Below, one piece after another: positions 15,001 through 20,800 of a stretch of 64,000 nt of DNA (its first letter is position 1; each line of letters opens with the position of its first letter). The DNA is taken from contig DHVG01000027.1 in NCBI GenBank assembly GCA_002412545.1, positions 39,953-103,952 on the forward strand, read 5' to 3'. The notes beneath the pieces are model-generated. The model ran no database searches and was not told the origin of the DNA. It was given only the letters and a program-made list of their open reading frames with translations. The stretch comes from Elusimicrobia bacterium UBA5214. GTDB lineage: Bacteria; Elusimicrobiota; UBA5214. A program made the translations under genes and the position numbers.

Positions 15001-15768
15001 TGCTGGTTCACCGTATGCTCCTTCAGTAGAGACCCAGACATAGAAAGTTCCACTACTGGTTGTTCCCTCGTAAGTTACTGTCCCCGAAATTGAACCCGTG
15101 GTTGATGGAGGACTGACCGGTGTGTAGTCGTATTTATAGGTAAAAGTTACCTCGGTATCAGAAACTGCAGTGACTTCTATGGCGACTGCTTTATTTCCGG
15201 TAGTTAGAATTGTATAGACACGTCCAACCATTGGAGTCAAGTGTCCATCAGTAACGCCAGTATGGTCAAAAGTGGTAACTTGGTCTAAAGTAGTTGGTCC
15301 TTCGTCTTTGATTGTCGCTATGGCTTCCAAATCCTTATAATTAGGAGAGAAAGCAGCAGTGAACGCTAAATCAGCACCTGCTCCCCACTGGACAGGTGCA
15401 TCAGTATCAAAATCGTAAGCATTGACATAGTCGTCAAGAGTAAGAGTAAGCGGACCTGGTGGTGTGGGTGCAGCTTTAAAAGTGAAACCCACCTCGGCAG
15501 AATTAACCGGTGGGACTGCAGAAAAATTAAAAATTAAAAAGGCAAAACTGACACAAAGTGTCATTCCGAGCGTAGCGAGGAATCTCTTATGAGATTGCCT
15601 CGTTACTTTGCTCCTCGCAATGACCGAAAAGAAATGATTGAAAACAGTTTGACCCGCCTGACGGCGAGGCAGGTAAGGTGTAAGGTGAAACCAACTTTTC
15701 TTTTCTTTCTTTGAGAAACAACGCTCAATAAATTGAGCGACTACAGTTTTCTGCTGGTTGCTTACCAT
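1..15768 (-). CDS. Giant multidomain surface protein, partial (at least 5,256 codons, 3' end beyond window)
   Basis: One frame read from an ATG at 15768 stays open to base 1; I checked the frame at several points along its length. A GGAGG ribosome site lies 8 nt upstream and a strong promoter at 15839-15867. An unusually long N-terminus (about 70 residues) precedes a hydrophobic signal segment (about 71-91). Most of the protein is repeated carboxypeptidase-regulatory-like beta-sandwich modules starting with GSISGTV-type strands. Between them I recognise a LecA-like domain (about 900-1000), a CBM9/DOMON-like domain (DGKENDW, about 1725-1895), a PKD domain (about 1910-1997), an alpha/alpha-toroid like squalene cyclases (about 1998-2356) and a PPC domain (about 3115-3229). 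Two pairs of long internal duplications follow (about 2637-2866 with 2876-3109; 3483-3936 with 4121-4529). The likely role is a secreted or surface-anchored adhesin or carbohydrate-binding protein. Any sorting domain lies outside the window. The domain calls are by eye. Confidence 0.93.
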   Translation of the reverse strand, partial: MVSNQQKTVVAQFIERCFSKKEKKSWFHLTPYLPRRQAGQTVFNHFFSVIARSKVTRQSHKRFLATLGMTLCVSFAFLIFNFSAVPPVNSAEVGFTFKAAPTPPGPLTLTLDDYVNAYDFDTDAPVQWGAGADLAFTAAFSPNYKDLEAIATIKDEGPTTLDQVTTFDHTGVTDGHLTPMVGRVYTILTTGNKAVAIEVTAVSDTEVTFTYKYDYTPVSPPSTTGSISGTVTYEGTTSSGTFYVWVSTEGAYGEPAIGPDGQWVITTVNVPGQYNLTVQGGWNYWIMSARDFHSPYLETAGPTEYPFENDPKGIYSPDSISVGSGDNLTTKDITLQDAPPPPPTGSISGTVSYSGEKGGLLAVALLKSFDGEEGAPELLSTMTVQGPFIDTGAIPYSFDNLQVGDTWYFLSILFTSAFDDVQKIDPWYFHGTFDPSLTPTPIIVPATFDFTLVEATEENPNPFYGMKGEEGYRPNANSYHSKSIQDQTEIHYYSINLGIWDSNKTATSVTVSGPGIGNETTDIINLLSEGRTEGNQWGNWYSTATRVEWKTPDSPPSPPLYYTFNITDSSGTQVIIATMTAFIEQFVTDLQPAENENWTSDTLNFSWTGLGTGYKYRLSLTDKGETGNDWNTIWYKEDITATDYIYDGTTALVEGHYYEYSIQANDPNWNCSQINVRFKYKFSAPPPTTGSISGTVTNNSGQTGPIWVTCWKENGQDIWVQASLSEPYTYTIPDLSSGTYSVAALVDSLEPVFSDTHRELDPGEPWAAYSTPVTVTVGAETTDINMSIDPVPTGGISGTVDYAGTERANLIVETELEEGLVSYSWGRVVISTPTSFPVEYTINYLADNANYRVKASLDLNGNVREDENEPSVKISSVSVTAGAITSGVNLTIPSAPPTTEVSVPANVEEGIDSGVSILSGQTLTITASGSWSYGAGPVGPDGAEGVGQLQAKIGSGNWFDVGSSFSGTVSESGNVFLRMSDGSGAYYDNSGSVTGNLSVTGVGVVPGSISGVVRNYLSNPVMFTGIDISRIVDEWGRTEWVKQVQTNSNGVYLATDLSEGKYNLRCLPPYGSALAIQKADNVNVTAGQTTTVDFTLPLGGSVSGRVTDSQGNPISNVHLDIGGLAGTQTDNEGYYTINNIPEGTFGLWVDPPDGSPYAKKTVANISIVADQTTTADVTLPLAGWVSGRVVTPDEAPVVGARINLESLAHDWGESTLTGSNGEFVIDDIPPGEYGLDVEDLPSQYAGLLEVDDLPVSVVEGSTTTVNITLERAGKISGVISNWSILPSLTEGTTGFVVGVVRSMPLTKENLQKIAEFWDGEVSANGSYEVNVPSGTFDLYLLSYKEYPTDGWEFGAVHGGAFGITVTAGETISGVNIEATVNSGSIRGTITTFDEGSLISQTEGDGLTDAVVLTDAENHWVGFGSIQVSETNPSVGTYQMKNLTFGNYNVYVLPAKGLDYKPITDTVEISATEVVKDYTLYKGTGAISGTVSYPEGTQSGPVVVRVWTNPQFDDKPLADVQVSTPLPSSYSITNLPDGTYYLAATMGDIKNMKRTDPWGVYGTLESPTPVTITESSSQTDIDINLVNATLENPNPFYEVPTGSGSISGTVSYTGDKSGNCVIVYSTSPTLDDTTFGPIISISGTGDSPFTIEDLTPATYYLAAWFDAVQPFTLTPQGATGEPSGGDLIGTYGGSFDPVEFKVAELLTAIPVYPLEETPGITIPLTIEIPYPPEVAVPTAKIVLDGKENDWLTITPPITDAENDNIGPAEELKFTGTDIKDVNIASDGSNLYLSMTFWDGSANPNLGSSSERSGSYSFNLLTNGTTNQNLSFGIYNYDNSWHLNVWNSTEQREVVELENAGRFVAKDVIELSVPLSLLGNPTRVEVKPTIYYKIGTPQWEGTLDQARKFVGLLAPIVNVMPPRYAYAGSELVVWGNLHQGLAPYTYTWNLGDGTVLEGTVEDKHDIAVNHTYTSAGTYYATLTVTDANGASDADTVKIEVVASTLTAEQKRKIDMEIAIEKGLRFLYLTQNLTDPQYYGSWYSMGEGMGYTVGPSAQALLAFENRGHLPTNDYDKDIYAEYVQIGLDYLFANVYKQEIALQTYGNPDTNGNGFGLYFGNHPAYESGMVMGAIAGSGAKERVVDIRGLLNGLTYRDVLQDAVDYFSWAQNEEGTARGGWGYNPINEPYRSDNSVSQWPVLGLHAAEQWGLTIPAFVKSELNIWINYIQSDTLGGSGYDSPDSWVNIAKTGGLLIEQRFFGDTADTPRVQSAVGFIDTKWTTDSEHIPNQNNYYAMYGVFKGLKMQGITTLPTVGDWYADYVDYLLTNLSGGQSTDGSWPTSSWSDKTLSTAWALAILGETIFPVEVDVDVPVVAFANLGYTLNVRYGVTGVAQTGSNIKVYKDGVLLRDIDLTGFSGKGIYSSTLPTDTLGIRNYLAVLTVVREDGTILTVQNEDSVNVVTPGTLSGSVSNQQGQLLSGAKIFYETFFDGMNYSGSVLTDENANYSIPLAAGTYEVTASKEMYFVEKATNVLIEAGKITTKKFVLEPFGGITGYVRDANSNSPLSEATVELIDPETGATITQVNTNATGYYAFKNLIPGNYQLRAGAVSYLPMSTPVEAVVSQGETVVDLYLWLAIGGRGMIHGTISGYPESLAGLEPGTTVFVKALPARPFTKDNIQEIISGQFIFNGKVKVEGLGRINADGSYELSAPAGYVDIYLMKMSDLTTAADTTKFFVYTLGRLRDVYVTDGGHYYNADIAPVWGNMTFSGQVSSLDGQSIYPPLTDLISDPNLKKLPVVVLIDDQERFAALSPIIPPGVDLKNVSITQLDSPTGNYFISNISSGERKVYVFAPDYIPAEETILFAQNETRNYTLTRELGVGAGTISGKINNYTNLILEPGTTVFVKAIASGDFTKETIPGIISKEFSLLNQGVKTSAKIDPQGNYQLSAPAGMYDLYLLKITDLKSAAADKSKFFITTLGIYRDVYLPTEQNIFGIDIDFAISNLTLSGQVSSVDGEKIYPSLQNLKDDPSLKSLPVVVLTDQNDRFSGLAVVIPSGVDLSQDIQLSQLEVPAGNYLISNLPSGERKIYVFAPEYLTKEDTITLTVAETRDYVLEKPVVFDEFEENNELATAKEIQPGEMKYAYIYPDAQDVDYFKIVINNPGTLNVYLQNLPADFDLELQDSAGGYLTRSNAGGTSEEHIEYIITQPGTYYLKVYSGSGQSSSNPYTLNNTFSAMTAPATVVGKVSDADGQPLFNAYVQLSGPVWNYTYTVESGTYSFEGLPGGWYELSCSPPSERTDLLTAYQGISVPGGQTVKVDFVLAGPGIISGKITDKNGTPVVGVYVTASGPSWNSAYTNDSGVYEIPNLTGGIYVVTAQPDYATGLFSKSKDNVSVVGGKTTTVDLVLGKGGEIYGVVTREDAGDVNTIYVSANGPSWASTYTNEFGSYTLSGLTEGIYSVTADPWGRDGLYPKTENVSLGVEERKQINFKLSTQLVKEYRYFTIRGKVVSAGLPLPNAWVELVDTLGDWEPTNDRVVTSTTTYAVMRGSAPYDFNFALRNVPLVVSGNYVWYNYVLRVKKDGYLPQEQMMTFNEFDPIHSTYYDSVIKSTVTRTYRPQDWMYDPPAAMPIELQPKLIVTVSNLKVNNSTWATISPPEQTAEISADISVPVGTTNDQLYNLNNGRGVVIIDTNQDNKFVPFDWSLVIWIGGEQYLKWDYTNNRLPEDPGDPKYFVNFGRLNDTTYVDEIKRTILKGPLAWDEINKLQAMSDWTTDVWFSGWDFISENSNKITRKVTWDGRNPTGQIVPPGVYPVRVVGDIPWTPNDGFDFVDTTLRINVQTSGIGGYVRGYTDVNKNEQYDVSIETATVLEGARVTASSNYGWGEGVSDKTGNFALGGLPVTPEGAAGYSVEASLPGYVAARKENITVSVGLTSIGTLYLARIEDYVPGIPGKIIGRITDKQGNGLSNVYVEVSGPSWASQYTNDVGSYTFTGLADGLYIVSVWPSWSGLSYIDRRVENVRFVTSKTTVMDFVLTSGVKISGTVKTDTTPLANAHITVSGPKWAEVWTSTDGIYNITGLFEGVYSLRADPPYDRWELKGQSKNLEITVDEVKNETTKIFDFNLSTTAVKVTKKFTIRGRVLDGKEIIEKALGSAKVKLIDTLGDWEPTNDFVVAETTTSATLLGTGDYRYNFELRNVNLAISDDFTWYNYVLRVGKQDYTPQEFWTTFTTADSTVTYRPLDWAFYPPKPASITLQSKVKVTASNLSVNNTTYATITPPDTFAEISVDLSVPEGKTNEQLYNLGSGRGIVIVDTNRDNKFVPFDWSKVMWIGGQQYLKTEDVFIDPNNPDWTKLKSISWDELNKLQALSDWTNEFWFSGWDFVNEGVGTTKTIKRKITWEGRDTSWNIVKPGDYGVKIIVDTPWELADGLDFVDATTLKVKVAMSVTAGAIKGYVYSLVDSNDNGKPDFDLGESTEPLSGVSVNAGSQYGWGQGVSDTDGHYYIGNLPTTEGREGYWVSASISGFGSANQPNVIVTAEQEKEVNLYLAKGADIITTIKVYNVPKQFPAEWGGMKTDLWGNVNAFDPATGNWGGTSFSIPLLPDAEQSMVTVISTISVRPGTYEVRVEVEDYGGKTEKGVKAPATQTFEFTERAATLSGTVKVDTTTLSTEQLAQSIWVNIGAVSKDEKYFGWAGTNIDLTQTNSAEYFMRGLTPGTTYILRFESWGTGLAPTKSEEYITSGVNTAKPITMGTGSKLKGTLVISGDTSKLMQGWYIYSGMPEGYPLWMNIWSPETGHGAGKTIYISTTATSQIIPFEIGGLSSGSKYLLDTHLEGFALSHWDTASGKKLAGGTEVLVNALTQAPTIYLEAFTGKIVGKITGTGVDYSKVQVMALAGSIEVEPVTPETDGSFAITGLDIGDYLLVANELEQFNPPMPTGNFGWIIKKVRVDTLDPDTPADVGILNLETGGSISGTVSILASGYTIANVTNNTIPTAVPQYFLENLTAEQLRKVVGAPGVWETVFQTSATYKIKGLPVSIYTVLAPRDLNNDGKNDVSATPEKYIVPLALGENVTGKDFALGTGYSLSGTVQRPTKGSVNTITVDLLNLKGEKVASTKVEFTTSTADMQTDSKEFSIRNLNPGKYRLRVLSKYRNKPAFLADVTEITNKDVSVGIIRLAFGGTIKGRLVDDKSGTAVYKDVEVRCEAVPFIEGSFTKVGPAGDANYELQISSVTGEFNLTRLPDGTYILQVRSIARPDDPKAVGYIN
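15560..15624. repeat. GTCATT...AATGAC palindromic element inside the giant gene's leader
   Basis: This element has ends GTCATTCCGAG and CTCGCAATGAC with a self-complementary interior. It is read in frame as residues 48-69 of the giant protein, directly before its hydrophobic signal segment. Related copies occur at 16024, 17696, 23140, 26895, 30394, 39499 and 42961. A second small repeat, CTGCCTCGCCGTCAGGCGGG (15654-15674), encodes residues LPRRQAG just upstream. Confidence 0.8.
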
Positions 15769-15838
15769 TTGTTTTCCTCCTGATTTATTTTCTTCAAGTT
15801 AATTTTTTTCTCCCATAAATTTTGTTTTATATGGTTTC

Positions 15839-15893
15839 ATTTTAGCAAACTGCCAAAACCTTGTCAAGTAAAAAAAATGTGATTTTTATTACA
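15839..15893 (-). promoter_or_regulatory. Promoter of the giant gene with CRP/FNR-like box
   Basis: On the minus strand a -35 TTGACA (15862-15867) is followed after 17 bp by a -10 TAAAAT (15839-15844). Ten bp upstream of the -35 is TGTAATAAAAATCACA (15878-15893), a near-palindrome of the TGTGA-N6-TCACA class. The same box is found at 24769-24784, 25432-25447 and 41599-41614, with a looser copy at 29336-29353. Confidence 0.7.
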
Positions 15894-15958
15894 TTGGCGC
15901 TAAAACGCTAAAATCCGCTAAACCGCCAAATGATATTCTCCGCAAAGAACACAAAACT
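15894..15958. repeat. Degenerate short-period word array (CGCTAAA / CGCAAAG)
   Basis: About 10-bp spaced repeats of CGCTAAA (15897-15932) are followed by a CCGCAAAGAACAC copy. The architecture matches other arrays in the window that use different words. Confidence 0.5.
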
Positions 15959-15973
15959 TTCCCCCTCACCCGT

Positions 15974-16143
15974 CCTAGTGTAGTGTCCCATAAATCTCTT
16001 GACATTTGAATATTCATTGAATTGTCATTGCGAGCGACCGAAGGGAGCGTGGCAATCTCGGTGTTGAGACGGGGATTGCTTCGTCGCTAACGCTCCTCGC
16101 AATGACACCAAATGTAAAGATCTGTTAGCGACACTACACTAGG
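15974..16143. mobile_element. MITE-like element with inverted ends, carrying a GTCATTGCGAG element
   Basis: The perfect 14-bp ends CCTAGTGTAGTGTC (15974-15987) and GACACTACACTAGG (16130-16143) extend as an imperfect inverted repeat of about 33 bp, including ACATTTG/CAAATGT. A complete GTCATTGCGAG...CTCGCAATGAC element (16024-16106) sits inside. The unit lies within a CCCTCACC...GGGGAGAGG element (15960 to 16219), so several elements are nested. No transposase is encoded; mobility would need to be supplied in trans. Confidence 0.65.
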
Positions 16144-16752
16144 GCTTCGCCTGTCGCAAGGCACAGGCTCCTTTTCGTCCGCCGAATCGGCGGACCCCCT
16201 CTCCCTCAAGGGGAGAGGATTAACGGGTTTGGGGTCGCGTCTTGACCCCACACCTTTACAAAGATACGGGGTAAACCCCATTAGAAATAGCGAGAGTTTT
16301 AATATTGAATCAAAATAGTCTCGCTTTCTAACAATACTTTTCATAATTTCTAACGGAGTAAACATTTGACATTTTGTAGGTTGGATAAATCCGACCGATA
16401 CATTTTTCTTTTCTCGATTAGAAGTAGCGTTTTTTTAAATAGGAGCAATTTTTATGCCAAAATACAGGTTATGTTTGTAATTTAAATCAGTTTATAGACG
16501 GGAAAAAACAAAAAAGGATGGTTTTTAGGGATTTAAGAATAACAATATGCTGGATGAAATGGAAAAACAAAATGGATAAAAATTGCTCACTTGTTTAGGG
16601 GAGGGAAAAAATTTTCAAATTGCTTCTATTTATGCCAAATTATAAACTGGGAATTTTTTTACCAAGGTGTGTAAATTTTATCTTGTTGGTTACCAATTCA
16701 ACGAAAGGGGCGGGGTTTACTTTAGTTCATAATCTTACTTAATTACCTTACA
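16144..16752. other. Gene-free stretch: repeat remnants, then AT-rich DNA
   Basis: 16144-16219 is the right part of a CCCTCTCCCTCAAGGGGAGAGG element. 16275-16359 is a copy of the CCCCGTTAGAAAT inverted repeat with imperfect arms and an inner GCGAGA/TCTCGC stem. From 16366 to the PorV-like gene I see only AT-rich sequence with no convincing gene, promoter or RNA. A 92-codon minus-strand frame across 16087-16365 is made wholly of repeats. Confidence 0.6.
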
Positions 16753-17823
16753 TTAAAATCCAAGAGTCAAACTCACCCGGAAAGTGTCCGCAAGAATACC
16801 GGAATGGTAACCTAAGTCAAGTAAGAAATCAAATAGAGTTGCATTTCCATAAGTTACGGGAGAATGTAATCCAAGACCAAAAGCATATTCTTGTTTAATT
16901 GGTGTTTCCAGATTTTGGTTGTATCCGGCACGGAGCACAAAATAACGGAAAAAGTTTTTTTCTACACCAATACGCAGTTTATTTTGTGTGTCAATTTCAC
17001 CGGAAATAATTATTGACTGCGGAATCTTATAACTTACTCCGAGAACAAAAATTGAAGGCACATTCTCGGTATATTTCCCCTGTCCGGATGAATTCCAATT
17101 GAGAGAATTATAAATGTCCTGATAAACTCCAGCGAGTGTAACATTAGAACTAAGAAAATAAAGTACCCCGAGGTCTAATCCAATACCGTTTGCTGTCCCG
17201 GTGATGCGTTCACTTCCACCGTCAGAATTATTGCCGTAACTTGCAGAACGATACTTAAAACTTGCACCGATATTAAGAAAATCAATAAATAGTTGGCGAG
17301 CTCCTGAAATGTATAAACTTGTTTCTTTTAGAGCATCGTCACCAGAGTAGATAAACCCGGCACCAGCAAAAAGGTTATACCAAGGAACAGGTTGTCCGTA
17401 AGCAGCAAAACTATAAGGAATAAGATTAAGTTGTTTTGTCTGCATAAAGGTTACCTGTCTTTTAGTAAGTTGAGTAAGTCCAGCTGGATTCCAGAGGATA
17501 GCGTTCACATCATCAGCGACGGCAGTATAGGCACCACCGAGACCCATTGGTCTTGCCCCGTAACCGATATTGACAAAAGCAGAAGGAACAGTCTGTGCCT
17601 CAGTTAGGTTCTGAGCAAATGGAAGAAGAACAAGAAAAAATAAAACAATGAATCGTTTTGTTGGTACAAACGCACGAGTTGGATTTTCATGGTCTGTCAT
17701 TGCGAAGGAGTGTAACGACTGAAGCAATCTAATAATGAGATTGCCACCCCCACCCATCTGTGATGGGATGGGATCGCAATGACGACTTAAATAATGCGTT
17801 TGCAGTAGAATTTTCTTTTTCAT
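16753..17823 (-). CDS. PorV/UPF0164-like outer-membrane protein, copy 1
   Basis: The 356-aa protein has the family signature after its signal peptide: residues reading AFVNIGYGARPMGLGGAYTA, then VADDVNAILWNPAGL. The rest is an amphipathic beta-barrel pattern ending in an aromatic residue (TLGF). PorV-type proteins are outer-membrane partners of type IX-like secretion. Its place between two giant secreted proteins suggests a role in their export or surface attachment, which is inference. The N-terminus is odd: residues 13-42 are encoded by a GTCATTGCGAAG...CGCAATGAC element, so the signal core (FIVLFFLVLLPFA) starts only near residue 58. Initiation at the in-frame ATG ending the repeat is a possible alternative. 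It lies 60 nt downstream of the 1,733-aa gene. Confidence 0.85.
   Translation of the reverse strand: MKKKILLQTHYLSRHCDPIPSQMGGGGNLIIRLLQSLHSFAMTDHENPTRAFVPTKRFIVLFFLVLLPFAQNLTEAQTVPSAFVNIGYGARPMGLGGAYTAVADDVNAILWNPAGLTQLTKRQVTFMQTKQLNLIPYSFAAYGQPVPWYNLFAGAGFIYSGDDALKETSLYISGARQLFIDFLNIGASFKYRSASYGNNSDGGSERITGTANGIGLDLGVLYFLSSNVTLAGVYQDIYNSLNWNSSGQGKYTENVPSIFVLGVSYKIPQSIIISGEIDTQNKLRIGVEKNFFRYFVLRAGYNQNLETPIKQEYAFGLGLHSPVTYGNATLFDFLLDLGYHSGILADTFRVSLTLGF
17696..17783. repeat. GTCATTGCGAAG palindromic element in the PorV-like gene 1 leader
   Basis: The 88-bp element runs from GTCATTGCGAAGGAG to ATCGCAATGAC and contains an inner copy boundary (AATCTAATAATGAGATT). It is translated in frame and exits as codons for Ala-Met-Thr. 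Confidence 0.8.
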
Positions 17824-17828
17824 CTGTT

Positions 17829-17883
17829 TGCATCCGCCTAAAAATCGCTGTAATCGCCTTTCGTAATCACTGTAATCGGCATT
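17829..17883. repeat. Short-period word array (AATCGCTGT / AATCGCC)
   Basis: Loose repeats of TAATCGC/TAATCAC at about 10-bp spacing fill the gap between the 1,733-aa gene and the PorV-like gene. Confidence 0.5.
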
Positions 17884-20800
17884 CTATTTCACTAAGACAA
17901 TTGGTTTAAGAATTCGTTTACTTTTACCACCTTCTTCAACAATGAATTCAACTACATATCTTCCATTGAGACACAGTTCACCATCATTGTTTAAACCATT
18001 CCATTCATCAGTATTATTTCCAATGTCAAGCGGATAATTTTCTCTAATTGTCTTTACTAAATCACCAATGATATTATAAATTTTAATTGTTACATATACT
18101 TTCTGTGCTGAGTCAGAATTAAGAAAATATTTGAACTGTATATTTTTAACTTTCGGTGAGAATGGATTTGGTTGGAGGATGATATTTTCAATACCTAATC
18201 CTTTAGTTGTAGCTAAAAGAATCGCATATTCAGAAAAACCGGAGATTTCTGCTTGGAGATAATCACCGGAAACAATACTACTAATTGGTTCCCATTTTAA
18301 CTTCTTATCTGTCCAGCGTCCAATAGAAAGAAGAGTTTTATCTATCCCGGAAGGTATTGGTAAACTTACGGTGACTAGGTCGCTAAATTTGAATTCATCG
18401 GGCTGGAGATGAAATCCTTTGCCAACAACTTGGTAACCGACCGAAGTTTTCTTTGCCCCACTCGGTAATTCAGCAGAGACCGTGATTTCATCTTCAGAGG
18501 TAGTAGAACTTACGGTAATACCAGCAGGGATTCTTAATTTCATCCGGTCAGTATTTTGCAGTTCAATATCGTTGGTGGATTCTACTACTTTAAACCAGAG
18601 GTCAAATTCTTTTTCTATAATTTTATCACCAATTTTTGCTTTAACCAGAGTTTTACCGAAGAAGTCAGGTTTTGGAGTAAAAATACCATTTTCATCAATT
18701 TCACCGGCTACATCCTCAACTGACCATTCTGGTTTTCCCGAAGGAATAGAACGACCATCTGCATCTTTGGCTAATAAAGAAAAATTATGTTTCGCAACTA
18801 CTCCGGGTTGGGAAACAATTTTTGCTGGCAAGACAAGAGCAAGTTCCTTAACCGGGGAATAGACCAAAGTAAAGGTGGAAACCGAGACATTTCGTTTATC
18901 TTCAGTAATTTCTATTTCTTGCTCTAAGGGTTCACTATAGTGGTCAATCTTACTCACACTGATTAAATAAGTATCCGGAAGAAGATTAATTAATGAATAA
19001 GAACCATCGGTTAGAGTAGTAGTAGAAAAGGTTACTCCACCTAAAGAAGTGATTTTGATGGCAACTTCTTTTTCTCCAAGTCCCTCCTTTTTTACATAGC
19101 CGCTTAACGAACCAAGAATCCTTTTCAAAACTATTGTTCTACTACTACCCGGAGATATATCGGTACCGGTAGATATTTCCAACTCGTATCCTTTTTTCTT
19201 TGCTTTCACTGTATAGGTTTCAGTTGGGTTAAGGTTAGAGATGGTTAGTTTTCCGTTACTGGCAGAAATACCCTGTCCGAAGTATCCTTCCCCTGACTCA
19301 GCAATAACTGCGGCATTAGTAACTGGTCTTTGTTCATCATCAAGAATTTCCACCTCTATTTTAGCGGTAAGCGGAACAAAAAGAAAATCAAAATTAGAAA
19401 TATCAGTAGTAAGAATAAAAGTTTCTGAACCAGCAAGGATATCATAATCAGCTTTACTAATCTCTATACTGTAAGGACCAGTAGATAGATTACTGAAATA
19501 ATACCAACCAGTAGAACTGGTGACTGTATATTTTTCAAATCCTTTTTCAGTATGTTGTATCCGAACAGTAGATGCTGGAATGCCAATAGCGGTAGTAGTA
19601 TCAATAACCATTCCTTGAATGGAGAATGCCGCTTGTGCGAGAGAAAGTGAAATTGTTCTTATCTCTCCGGGTGAAAGAGAAGAAATTGGTAACGATGTTT
19701 CCAGATAACCGGATTTACTTGCCATTAAGCGATAGTCACCAGGAAGAAGATTGGGAAAACTAAAATTACCATTCGTATCGGTCGTAGCAGTTTTTCCCGG
19801 AATACTTACGGTTGCCCCGGATAAAGCAGTACCGTTAGTAGTAATAGTTCCGCTGATAGCAGCGTAGTTATAATCCATCTGGAAATTGCGAGTTTTAGTT
19901 ATGCCCGTCGGGTCACTGAGTTCAAAAGTTACCGTTGTACTGGTTAATATCTTATAACCGGTTTTATTTACGGTTACATTATAAGTTCCGGTATCTAAAC
20001 CAATTTTGTAGCGTCCGTTGATATCGGTAAGGGTTCTTGAACTGCCTTCAACAATGATAGTGACATCTTTCAAGCGGATACTGCCCGGACCAAATACTTC
20101 TCCAGAAAGAAAATAATTATTTTTCTTCATTACGAAACTTTTAAGCAATTCCAATTTCTGGTCTAAAAGCACCGAGAAATTTTGGGATAGCGGGTCGGGA
20201 GTATAACCTAATCTTTCTACGGTAAATGTGTAGGTGTCCGGTTCTAAAGTAAAAGTAAATTTTCCATCATTTCCGGTTGTGCTTGAACCGACTAATTTAC
20301 CTGAACGGTTAGTAACTCTTACCGAGACACTTCTTACTGGAGTTTGACTTTCGTCTTTTACGACTCCACTAATATAACCAATGTTAGGGATAATCCGCAG
20401 ATTATTTCCGGTAGAAGTTTGTCCGGGAGCAACTTTAACCGTAGCAGTACTTAATCCGGTACCTACGAAACCACTCTTTTTTGCTTCCAAATACCAGGTG
20501 CCGGCTTCTAAACTGAAAGTATAAGCACCGAATTCGTCGGTAAGCGTAGAAAGTCGTAGCGAAGCGCTGGGACCAGTGCTTAAGTTGACCGTTGCACCAT
20601 AAACTGCTCCTTCTGTGGAAGAAACATTACCTTTAATTACACTGGCATTCGGATTAAGGACAAAGTTTACACTGCTGATGGTTACCCCTACACCAATAGT
20701 GAGTGTTTGTGCCGGTGGACTGGTATATCCTTCTTTAGTTGCTTTAATCTGGTAAGTTCCTTCATTCATACTTAATTGGTAAGTGCCATCAGCACGCGTC

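Noticed and set aside
16087..16365. Minus-strand 92-codon frame
   Set aside because: It is composed entirely of the CCCCGTTAGAAA, CCCTCTCC and GTCATTGCGAG repeats, with no ribosome site and no domain.
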